From positions 165,454,853 through 165,518,852 of the forward strand of contig NC_134950.1 of NCBI RefSeq assembly GCF_965638725.1: DNA of 64,000 nucleotides. The letters run 5' to 3'. Below, piece after piece: positions 48,201 to 58,572 of this stretch. Position 1 is the stretch's first letter. Each line of letters starts with the position of its first letter. A program made the translations under genes and the position numbers. Under the pieces are notes generated by a model, which had not been told where the DNA came from, searched no databases, and saw only the letters and a program-made list of their open reading frames with translations. This DNA comes from Aptenodytes patagonicus. Its lineage: Eukaryota > Chordata > Aves > Sphenisciformes > Spheniscidae.

Positions 48201-48656
48201 GAGACACGGGGCTGATGTCTCTGCCCGCACTAAAGAGTGGGCGACTCCTCAAACCCAGCCTTTGTGCAGCCGGGGAGGGGAGGGGGCTCCCGGCCGTGCT
48301 GCCTGCGCAGGCAACACTAGAGGAGAAATGGGTGCTGCCTGCACCCTGCCCTGCCAGCGCAGCCGGGAGGAGCAAGCCCGTGGCGGCCGGACCCTGCTGT
48401 AATTGCTGCCGTGGGTGTATGGTGTTCCGTGCTGCCAAGTAAGTCACGTCTCCGGTGATTTTCCTTCCTGTTGTGCCATGATTTTAAGAAACCGACTCTT
48501 GGCTGATTCCCCCAGAAGGTTTGCTGAAATATATATAAATCTGTGGTCTGCCATCCAGCAAAGTGAGCTTTGCTGAGTGCTGGGGCTGGATCAGAGACTG
48601 TGGCCCCAAACCAGCTCTGGTTTGATATAATCCATTTAAAATGTTGAAAGTTTCTT

Positions 48657-48676
48657 CCCCCCCCCCCCCCCCCCCC
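48657..48676 (+). repeat. C20 homopolymer
   Basis: Twenty consecutive C residues in moderately AT-rich intron. Confidence 0.85.
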
Positions 48677-49804
48677 TTTGCGGTTGTCATGTAGATTATT
48701 TGAAGCAGATAATTATTACCAACTTGTGGTTCTGTCCCTTTCCTCCCCTCTCCTTGCGTGAAGGTCTGTAAGGACTTGAGCTGGGGTGCAAAGGGACTGG
48801 CCGCCCTCCAGCCATTCCCCGGCATCACCACGATGCTGAGCCGCATCGGGAGGTCACTGGAGGAGCCTTTTCTGACAGCCAGACCTTGCTATCCAGGGAG
48901 ACGCTGTTATCTCTGCGATAAAATGCTGTTTATGTTTTTTTTGGCGAACAGCCTTCTCCCTTTACAGTCACAACTACTGGAGGAGTTGAATCATCCTGCA
49001 CGGGATGGATGCTTTAAGGAGACTGAGCCAAGCGAGGCACTTGGAGCGCTGCTGCCCGGTCCCTGTGAACTCCCTCTCCTTAGTGGCCTTTGCTCGTTTG
49101 TGGCAGCGTAGCTTGTTGATAGGGAAGTGTTGTCCTCTAATAAATGAGAGATAGCCGATAAGGACATGTTAATGGTGGAAGGTGCCGCATGAGAAACAAA
49201 CACCAAAAGCACTTTGGGGGCTGTTGGCGGTGTTTCCCTTCCCATGCGGACTTTGGTGTGCTCCTGGGCTGCACAGTTCATGGACAGCGTAAGGGTTGCT
49301 AGGAAGTCACTGTTAGCTCTGAGGCTAAAATCTGCTTTGGCTGATTATGCTACAATACCTCTCCATTTTAAACTGATTTTTTTTTTTTAAACTGTATTAA
49401 GTGTATCTCCTAGTTAAAATGATGACACAGTTTTTAGTACTCTAAGCACCTAATGCTCATAGTAGCAAAGGGAGCCAGGAGGCCTTCTGCTTGGGGTGAT
49501 GCCACGTACCGAAGTTTCACTGCTCCAGAAGGGATTCGCATCTCCCGGTGCTGCTGAGAAGATCAAGCATCAATGGAGAGCGACCGATGGAAACCACGCT
49601 GCTTGTTTGAACTGTGGGCAAAACAAAGTACGAGACTTCATGCTTTAACTCCTCTGCTAAGTCAGAAAAAAAAGGGGATGAGAAGATAAGCTTGTTCCCA
49701 TTAAAAAAACCTATAGCTATATTGGTTTTATAGCCATTATAGCCATAGTTGAGGGCCACCTCTGCTTCATCCTGTTGATGAGAGGAAGGGTGAAGCAGTC
49801 GTCA

Positions 49805-49985
49805 GAGCTCTGGGCATGTGGGAAATCCCGGGTTGATCCCCTGCTCTCTCGCAGGCGTTCCCCTGTGGTCCTTGGTAAGTCGCTTTGCCTTTCGGCGTCC
49901 CAGCCCCCGGTCTGTAAGCACAGGAAATGCTGGGAGGCTGAAAATAATGTATCAGGGTTTGCAGGGTACTCAAACTATCAAGTGG
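49805..49985 (+). mobile_element. Relic of an ancient MIR/CORE-type SINE
   Basis: The order of motifs follows MIR as I remember it. A B-box-like GGGTTGATCCC lies at 49830-49840 with a GCTCT shortly after. Next come CTGTGGTCCTTGGTAAGTCG (49863-49882), matching the MIR core CTGTGTGACCTTGGGCAAGT, then a diverged CTT..CCT..GT.CCAG block, then TCTGTAA at 49911-49917, then an ATAATGTA...AGGGTTTGCAGGG segment like the MIR 3' part. MIR copies predate the mammal-bird split, so heavy divergence is expected. It is non-autonomous and long inactive, and such relics are sometimes exapted as regulatory DNA. Confidence 0.65.
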
Positions 49986-50454
49986 AGGTTATGTATGCAC
50001 CCAGCATGTGCATGCTGAAGTTGCCTCCTGGTTATGTGTACAAGAAATTGCCGTTGTGATAAAACCACATGTGTATAAGGTACTCATTTTCCTGGGTGAT
50101 CAGGTTGCATCGGTTTGGGTTGGATTGAAGGACTACCAGGTCATGACAAGCGCGTGCAGTATGCGAAGAACAAGATGCGTCATCCACGACCAGCAAATCT
50201 CTTCTTTGTTGCTACTGTTATGTACTTCTTGTATGTACTTATACATATGTGCATTGAAATTACGGAGAGGGTTTTGCAGGGTTATTTCAGGAGCAAAATA
50301 CCGTAAGTGATCTGGATGCCTGTAGTCACTAGAGAGAGTGGGTTGCAAGCATTGCTAGGTCATGTTTTCTTTCTCCATTTGAAACTTTGGAGTATGAGAT
50401 GACACGGAGTTGTGTTTTTGAGGCATGCAAAGCAGTGTATTTGAGTGTACACTG

Positions 50455-50484
50455 TAATTAGCAGTGTAATTAGCCTTCTAATTA
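50455..50484 (+). promoter_or_regulatory. Three TAATTA homeodomain-type sites at exact 12-bp spacing
   Basis: TAATTA occurs at 50455-50460, 50467-50472 and 50479-50484. The first two sit in a 12-bp near-repeat (CTGTAATTAGCA/GTGTAATTAGCC). Equal spacing close to one helical turn would put the sites on a similar face of the DNA. It is a candidate homeodomain-responsive element, but it could also be slippage. Confidence 0.4.
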
Positions 50485-51576
50485 ATGAAAGCCTTGATTT
50501 CGACATCCAAAATAGTGGTGGTTGGGAAGAATACATATCGATGTGATGGGGTTGCACGGTGTCCCTAATGACTGCACTGAGAACTGCTGGTCCAGGGCAC
50601 TCTGGCAGAGCTGCCATAGGGATCCCAATGAAATATGTAGGGCAGGAATGTGTGCTATTAGGAGAATGATGTAGGCACACTGCCACGGAGATAGAGGTTA
50701 AATCACTGTGGCCTAATGCAGATTGGCACTAAACCTTGCCAAATTAAATGTTCAACCTTTTCTCTGTCAGAGGTTGCATTAACCAATGGTGTAATTAAGA
50801 AAAAACCAGTAATTTTACTCCGAGAGAGAGTTGAGAGGGGTCTTGTACCTTGAGTTGCAAGAGTGAATAATGCGAATGTCTGTCGAATTCGAGTGTTCGT
50901 ACTAACAGGTTTTTACCAAAAATGAGTCAGTAGGGAGAATTAATTCTAGTTCCTGCTGCAAAATACCGTGGCCTAAAGAAGTGGAGAAGATAGAGTATGG
51001 TTAAAAGGAAAGGTAAAAATGCTCTTTTTGTTAGTGAGGTGTCGATGATAATTGGCTGTTCAGTGGTTGCTTTAGCTGTATCTAATGGGCATAGGTTCAG
51101 ACTATGCCTTCTTGTTATTTGTTTTTATAAACTATAACAAAAAACCCACTGATTTTAAGCAGTTGAGCAATTTAAACTAGATTTTGGTTTTGCTTGTTTC
51201 TTTGACTCTGCATCGTTCATTCACACCAGTGAAGTCTGCTGGTCTGGAGAGGGCAGGAGCTCCACAGGAGCAATCATGCTGATGTGGTGGCCCAGACCTT
51301 CACTGGATTTTATGTTCCTCCTGGTGATGCTATTTTTATTTTTTTTGAAAGCTCCTTTCTGCTGTAGCTATTTGGTGTCACCTCGGCAAGCTGTGCAAAA
51401 CCGAGCACCTTGGTTACAGTGGCTTTGCAACGCTGGAAGGAAACGGTTTGGTTTTCGTGTTGGGATGACCTGTTGAGTACCTGATCCTTTTCTCTGCCTG
51501 GTGAGAAAACAGAGCTGTCCCATTGCAACTGATACTTTCCATGGTGGAAAGAGCACAAGTGTGTGCATGGGGATAC

Positions 51577-51701
51577 GGAGGAGAACACCCATTTTCTTGG
51601 GCTGGAGGAGCAATGCAGGAGGAGAAAACCTATTTTCTTGGGCTGGAGGAGCAGTGTGAGGCGGAGAGAACCTTTTTTCTTGGGCTGGAGGAGCGGTGTA
51701 G
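51577..51701 (+). repeat. Minisatellite, three copies of a 41-42 bp unit
   Basis: Copies at 51577-51617 (41 bp), 51618-51659 (42 bp) and 51660-51701 (42 bp) share the invariant core TTTTCTTGGGCTGGAGGAGC and diverge mainly at their ends. The 42-bp period is a multiple of three, so one frame (51523-51771 plus, no ATG start) stays open and gives a repeated FLGLEE peptide. I read this as a by-product of the repeat, not a gene. Confidence 0.9.
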
Positions 51702-52443
51702 ACTCAACGGAGGTGGCATTCTGCTAGTGGGGTTACGCAGCTGCTCTGCAAGAAATCCTCAAGTAGAGTGAGACTCCCGGGAGCCGCATAGTTGCTGATA
51801 ATCAAGCCCAGGCTCCGTGAAAGATGGTCTCAACAGCTGTGTTGGTCCTTTCATCTTTCCAAGATGACCGGAGCGCTGTCACGGTTGTTCAGGTATCACG
51901 AAAAATCCCCATTTTAACGGCATGGTCCTGACGGCTGCAGCATCAACCCTAGCTCTGCCAGGAACAGCCCCTGTGGGTGTTGTTTGACTTGACAGATTGA
52001 AGGTGCTCGTTCAATTAATGCTGCATCATGGTTCGCTTTCAGTAACGCAGGAGGTGTCAGCAGTTTTGTTTACGAGCCTCTGTGCTCTCCCGGTTTAAGT
52101 CATTCCTGACAAAAGGAAGTTTAAATGCTTGCATTGATTCCTGGCTCCGCACTGCAAAATATCCGCACGTGGCAAAGACGCGGAGATTTTTCAAAGCAGC
52201 CTAAAGGATTTAAAGTGCTTTTAACATCTCGGGCACTGAGCTTCCAGGCCTTGGACCACTGCTTTTAAGCATCCGTAAGTCACAAATAGATTTAGAAGAT
52301 AAAATGCTGGAGGCTATTAGTTCTCTCAGCGCATACTTTAGTTATTATTTCTTTTGAGGAGGGCACGCTTGCTAAATTTACCCTTTGTAATGTTTAGAGA
52401 TTGATATTCACAGATTTGGCCTTTCTAAAAAGCATGTTGGGTT

Positions 52444-52487
52444 TTGTAAAGAATACTATGGCTTCTTGTAAAGAATATTATGGCTTA
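52444..52487 (+). repeat. 22-bp tandem duplication
   Basis: Two adjacent copies (52444-52465 and 52466-52487) with the shared core TTGTAAAGAATA and the end TATGGCTT. They differ at two positions. Confidence 0.85.
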
Positions 52488-55400
52488 GAAGCAAGATTTC
52501 TGGAGACTTTTTCATAGGTCTCCTCCCTGTCACTGAATAAAGTACTCAAAAATGTAGTCCTTTTTTTAGGAAACCCACGTTTTTAACAAAAGTAGTTAAT
52601 TTTTTCCACTTTTTTACAGACTTAAAATGTTCCATACTTGAATGCTTCCTTTGAAAATTTTTGAAAAGGCTAATTCTGTGTTTGCTGAAAAAAATTAGAA
52701 TATAATTTAATAAGAAATCCCAGCATTTGGGGAAAACTGTGAAAGAAAAAAAAAAAGAATTTCAATTTGAAACTATTTTACATGTCAGATATTTTGGAGT
52801 TAATTGGCTTTTGTATCTTGTTCGTCTGCAGTGGATCTACCAAAATAGCCTAGATGATTGCTCTGCTCCATCTGGTTATTATCTTGCTTCTTGTAATATC
52901 CTTGTGCCATGCTGTTGTGGCCGGCCGTGGCTGAGAAAGAGCTTGCTGGAGATTCCCGAAGATCTGCTCTGTTATACGTTACCAACTTGTCAGGGACTCA
53001 CTTGACAAATTGAAAATTAGCCAAATGCTTTTCCAAGCCAAAAGTAGCCTGAGATGATGTCTATGCATCATACCAAAGAGCTCTTTTTAGTTCCTTAAGG
53101 TGACTGACTCCAGATACTCCTCAGATTATTAATAGTGCCCTAATAAACCTGGAGAGCAAGCCTATAAATTTCTACATGTTCGGGGGTCAAGCAGTGAAGT
53201 CAATATTAATTAATAGTCAAATGCAGTGTTTTATTTCATGTAATCAGCCTCCTGACAGTCTGAGCAGTCTTGGAGGTTAGTTACGCTCGGAGAGTGGGAG
53301 CGATGCCAGAGCATCCCATGCTCCGTTGTTATAAAATAGCAAATAGTCTCGAGCTGTTGCGTGTAATAGCTGCAGATTTAACACATCGCCTGAAATGCTC
53401 CGTGCCCTTTCATAAGGGGCAGTAGGAGCAATGTTCTGCTGGACCTCGTGGTGGTTTCTCCACCAGCTCTCGGCGCAGGAGCATTGCAAAGCAACAGAAA
53501 AAGTTGGCTTTATCATGAGGGCAGAAGAGGGGTGCAAAGACCCGGGTGTCGGGGCGGCCTAGGGTGGTTGGTAGCTTCAGTGGCTTCATGGTGGCAGCTC
53601 CAAGGCAGAAGGTTGCAGGGAGAACGGAAGGACACGTGGAGAAGCTCCGCACTCATAGCACAGATGGAAAAGGAGGGAGGCTCCAGAGAGAGGGAAGAGG
53701 ATGCCCCTGAGGATGCCCCTGATGTCAGGTCTAGTATAAACGAAATGACTTAAAAACTGTTTAATGTGCACTATGGTGAATATTCAAAGGATTAAAATTC
53801 TTTTTTGAGGGGGAGTTGTGTTTGTGTACCTGGACTGTCAGATTACTGTGCTCAAAAGCAAATCCATTTATTTGAAGGAGTGATTTATAGATTATTCTGC
53901 CTTTCAATAGCTGATCTGCAGCTCCTGGAAATTCCTCATAAACTCTTCTCCTTTGCCTGGCCGGCAGTTGGCATCTCACCGGGATTTGGCTGCGGGTTAG
54001 AGACACCCTTGGTGGACAAGGGTGGGCGATACCTAAAACTCATTGCAGGACGTTTGATAATAGAAAGCCCATCTTATCCAGAAGTTCTGCCTTCACTCAT
54101 TTTCACGCTAGCTTGAAACTGTAACACGCCCCAAATGCCACCTTTCCCCCCAAAAAAGGGCTGAGGGGGAAGAAAGGAAAAAACAGAATATTTTCCAGGC
54201 AGATGCACAGATTCCTCTCATCCGAGGATATTTGACAGTGCAAAGATGGATGCTTCATCCAGGTATTTGTATTTTCTCTCCAATCTGTTATTACAGTGAA
54301 TTAGGATACCTTTTGGCTATCATCTCTTCTCCAAGCAGCAGGCTTCTCATAAGTTATTTATGTGGGATATGTCACCTTATTAATTATATTCCTATATAAC
54401 CTTACGGGGCTGATGCAAAGTGTTCCCCAGCGTGAGGAGCATTCACGTGTGATGGAGCCGGGCTGGATCCACGGCGCTCATCTCCGAACCCGCACCATAC
54501 TACGTTCTTGGGGAAGAAAAATAAAAACTTTTGCAGAGATTTGTGGCCAGTTAACCCAGGCAATACTTCATTTTTGTGGACCAAAAAAAGAGATTTGTAG
54601 ACAGTGAAAGGTTTACTATTGAATTTTTAAAATACCACATATATACACATGCACGCATAAGCACAATACGTGAATATAAAATAAACATATATTCACTGCC
54701 AGTGCTACTGATGGTACATTAGTGTTGTAATTTGATTTAAATACATTTTACCTGCCATCCCGTTGCAGCTGGAGTTGCAGTCTCCAGGTTGCAGTGTCCT
54801 CAGTGAAGTCCCTCACCATAGGGCAGCCGGGTGGTGGCCCTGCAGGGTAGAGCCGAGCGTGTTGATGTTTCCAAAGCAAAACTTCTCTCTCTCCATTTTT
54901 TTTCCAGTGTTGAAGCTGATCAATTCCCTCAAAGAACATGAAATTTTGACTGAAGTCTTCCTGTGTCCCAGTTTTGGCCCCTGTTCAGTGGAGCACATCT
55001 TGCGATTCTAGTTTAGACCCATCGTATATTTATATATATTGTCTTAACGTCGTGGTTAAGGCCTTTGCTGAAAGATATGGACTAAGGCATGTTGTCTGAA
55101 TGCTCTCTGAATCGGGGTTTTTAATAACATTAACCAGATGTTAGGCAGCCTATTTTTGGGGGGACGTATGTAGGTGGAGGGTAGGAGTGGCAGCTCTTTC
55201 TATCATGCTCTGCTTTTCTGACACTTAAGGGCACAGTTGTTCATCGTCCACATTTCTATATCCAGATGCAGATGAAAATAAATGTTCCTGATTTTAACCG
55301 TTTTTCAACAAAATTGTTTAAATCCTTTCTCAAAGCTCGGACTTTCCTTCCATGAGCTCTTCTTATCCCAAGTGTTTCCTAAAGGAGATGTTAGACGATA

Positions 55401-56480
55401 GTGTTACGTGTCTGCCCGTCTGCTCCCGCTCAGCCTTTTGACGTTGTTGCCATCTCGATGGATGAAGTTTTCAAAGGCGACGTGTGTTTCTACAGCTATC
55501 CCGAGAAAAGGCTGCTGGGTTGAAAGAGTTGTGCTTCTGCCATCTTCTTGGCCAGCCTTTTTCTCCCATGTGGACTGTTTTGGGGTGCAAACCCCAGCTG
55601 CCAGATGGAGCTGCAGAAGGGATTGCCCCATGGGTCAGCCCTCTAGCGACCTGTTCAGCAAACCTCTGGCCGATGGGGCATCCCAGCGCTGGTGCAGTAC
55701 TGCATGCTTTTACAGTCGCTGCCTTTTTCCGTGGTTTTTTTTTAATAGTGTTTTGACTTCATCTCTGGCTGTAATGGATTTTGTGCAGTCGAGGGGATAA
55801 ACTGAGAAGCTCCGCTCAAAGGTACCTCGTTGACAGCCTCTCCTCTGCCGCAGAAGTGTTTTCTCGTTCTGGCCATGTGTGGTTTTTAGCTGTAGCGGCC
55901 GAGTTTTGAGTGCATATTGTCGAGCACGTCGCAAGGCTTTTCGGTCGGCAAAGCGCGTGTGCATGCAGCACCGAATTGCCCAGCATTACACCGGGTTTTT
56001 TTTTAATGACAGCTACATCAAAACAATTTCTCTTCTTTCTACATTGGTGCAAAAGCAGGATAAATAACCGGAGATTGATTAATTTGGGAGACAGGCTTTT
56101 TGGGGGAGTTTTTTTTCTTCTAATCCATGGGGCTGAAAATTGGTCTTGGCTTCAGTGGGGATGAAGATGTGTTCCTGTGGTGTGGATTTATATTTAGCTG
56201 CAATCTGGTATGTCTTCTCCTAATGAGAAAGCTGGCTGCCTCCTCTCCCCTGTAGCATTTCTTGCTCCATTTCTTGTCTTTTTTTGTTCAAGTGTGCACC
56301 TTCCATAAAGCCCAGCAGCTTGAGCATCCTTTAGTCTCAGTTTAAGCACATGCTTATGCACTGCCTTGGATAGGGGAATATTTAAGTCCTGAACTGCCAC
56401 TTCCTACATTGCCTGTTCCCCGAGAATCCGTCTAAAAAATTAACACAAACCTCCAGCTTTTTTCAGATATGCTTGTGACA

Positions 56481-56508
56481 TAATAAATAAATAAATGAGT
56501 AAATAAAC
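56481..56508 (+). repeat. (AAAT)n imperfect microsatellite
   Basis: TAATAAATAAATAAATGAGTAAATAAAC, a short imperfect tetranucleotide repeat. Confidence 0.85.
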
Positions 56509-56524
56509 AGCTCAGTGATATCCT

Positions 56525-56564
56525 AAAGGACCAAATATATACCCAAAGGACCATAAATATACCC
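56525..56564 (+). repeat. 20-bp tandem duplication
   Basis: Copies at 56525-56544 and 56545-56564 both begin AAAGGACCA and end ATACCC, with two mismatches in the A/T-rich middle. Confidence 0.85.
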
Positions 56565-58168
56565 AATAACTCTCGTTGTGCAGACAGAGGTATTTTGTAT
56601 GAGACCATCCAACTAGCTGGTATTTTTTTCACTGATATCGCTGCGCCTAAACTCGAGCTTTTATTGCCGTAGCTACATCAGCCAGGGATCGGGTGGCCGC
56701 AATGCCAGGGGAAGCGCCACATCAGATGTTTAAATAGCTGCTTTTTGAACTAAATCCTCTGCCATGGGGTAGGTCTGAGTAGATGGAGGCTGAGTAATTC
56801 CTGCCGTTGAGTTTGGGCATTTGTGCCTGAACTCCAAGTATCATTTTTATGATGGGGGGGGCAGAAAAGCAGCTACGTGAGCTGGTTTAACTGGTGAAGT
56901 GTTGGTGGTGTGTGGGAGTAAGGGGCATGATGGCCGGGAGACTGGGGTGCCGGCCTTGGCTGCACTTTGTTCTCCAGGATGGGAAGGAAGTTGCAGACAA
57001 CAGCCATAAAAAAAAAAATAAAATACTTAAGCATCTCAGTATCTTGGCAGGTCTGAGCCTTAGAACTGGTTTTCCAAAGGGTATCGGACCCCTTGCGTGG
57101 TTGTTGGGTTTAGGTGATACCTGCCCAGGCACGTCCAAGTTTGCAAGCAGGTGTTGGAGTTCGGTCCTCCGTCTTCATGCCTGGTTTTGTACCCAGTGCT
57201 AAGAGGCTTTGGGTGGGATGCTGAGACACCCTTTCTCCAAATGGGTCCCTGCTGTATTTGCAGGGGAGCTTGAGGGCACATGCAGAGACAGGACTTAATG
57301 CGAATGCATCCTCCGTCAAAATCTGTATTAAATGGAAATAGGGCTCGTCGGACTCCCCTAATCTCTGGTTTGTGTGGCTGAGCGATGGAGAGAGTCTTGG
57401 CCTACTTTGAAGCGAGAGAAAGGGAATGTGTAAGGGGAAGCAGGAGCTGGAGTTGCTAGGGAAACACGAGCGGGGATGCTTGCACGGCTCTCACCTGATC
57501 CCTGCCGCAGCAGCTCCGCGGCGCAGGTTCCCTTTCATATAAGTGTCATGTAGCCTCCTGGGTGAATTCAGGGTCACAAAAATCTGCTTAAATTGTCCAC
57601 TACGGGAGCATTTCTCTCCTGAGGCTCAAGGGGCAGCAGCGGTGCCCAGCAGGACCCCAAGGAGATGGGGGACACACGGTCAGCCCCTGGGCTGCTCCAG
57701 GGATGCACTGCTCATTGGCATCGTGGCCAGTCCCCAAGGGTTGCACCGAGGAATGAGGCAAACAGGGATTTTCTCCTTCTGGGATCACTTTTGGGGAATT
57801 GCCAGCTCTCCCTCGCTAGGAAGAAATGCAGCAGGTTCGGTGTTTCTCCACTCGTGCCCGTATTGTGGGACATGGGGACGATGCTGGACCCACCTGAGTA
57901 GTCCCCATTTTCATTGCTCTTACAGTTGTCATTCCCATTTGTCCCTCTGGACTACGAGTCCCAGAGTACTTTGCTTTTTGAATAATTTGTGCCAGGCTGT
58001 GTACCTAGTGCTTAGCACACCCCATACCAGGAAAGATGACTTTCATCGAATTTATGATTATGCAGGTATTTCCTTTCCTGCAAATGTTTTATTTATTGCA
58101 GTGGTTATTGATAGCTGCACTTACCAATTCTGTTGAGGCAAAACAACCTTCTACAGCTGCTTTTTTTT

Positions 58169-58185
58169 GTGTGTGTGTGTGTGTG
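58169..58185 (+). repeat. (GT)8 microsatellite after T8
   Basis: About eight GT units directly following eight T residues. Confidence 0.9.
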
Positions 58186-58554
58186 ATAAAAATCAATCCT
58201 GGCAAAAATTTGAATATCTGGATTCCTCTTGGCTTCCCCCCCGCCTTGTAAGATATAATAATACCTTGTAAATGTTTTCATCAGCTGCTCCTGTGTTCTT
58301 TAATTGAGCGCAGATGAATGAAAGGGTTTTGTATGACTTTTTTTTCATGTTTAAGCAGCGATCCGTTCAGTGAGCACTTTTGGGGGATGGATGCAGGACT
58401 GTTTGTAGTGTGATTATTTTCTTAAATTTAGAATTAAACAGTTGAGGAGGAAAGCCATTGAAACTTTCCTGTGCCAGCTGGTTCCTTGGGAAGCAGCCTG
58501 TAGGATGCAGGAATTGGAAGCAGCTGGCTTTGCTTTATAATTAATCAAGGCAGC

Positions 58555-58572
58555 GATTATCTTGTGATAATC
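58555..58572. repeat. Perfect 7-bp inverted repeat
   Basis: GATTATC and GATAATC are separated by TTGT, a small stem-loop or a symmetric binding site. Confidence 0.5.

Larger units (their letters stand above)
42525..49800. other. Intronic sequence, no exon recognised
   Basis: Contains a G-run near 43367-43379, the 29-bp duplication at 43885-43932, the AAT/ATC microsatellite at 44671-44734, a T/G tract and a C20 run. One frame of 258 codons (44473-45249 plus, TTG start) runs through the microsatellite and gives Asn and His homopolymers. It ends in a T-rich tract and is read as chance. A moderately CpG-containing stretch lies at about 45050-45600. Confidence 0.5.

Noticed and set aside
49805-49985. 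Possible tRNA gene because of a GGTTGATCC box
   Set aside because: No cloverleaf or A box at the right distance; the following sequence fits a tRNA-derived SINE relic better.
57543-58136. 197-codon plus frame
   Set aside because: Cys/Ser/His-rich random-looking composition with no family resemblance; I could not pair it with supporting splice sites.
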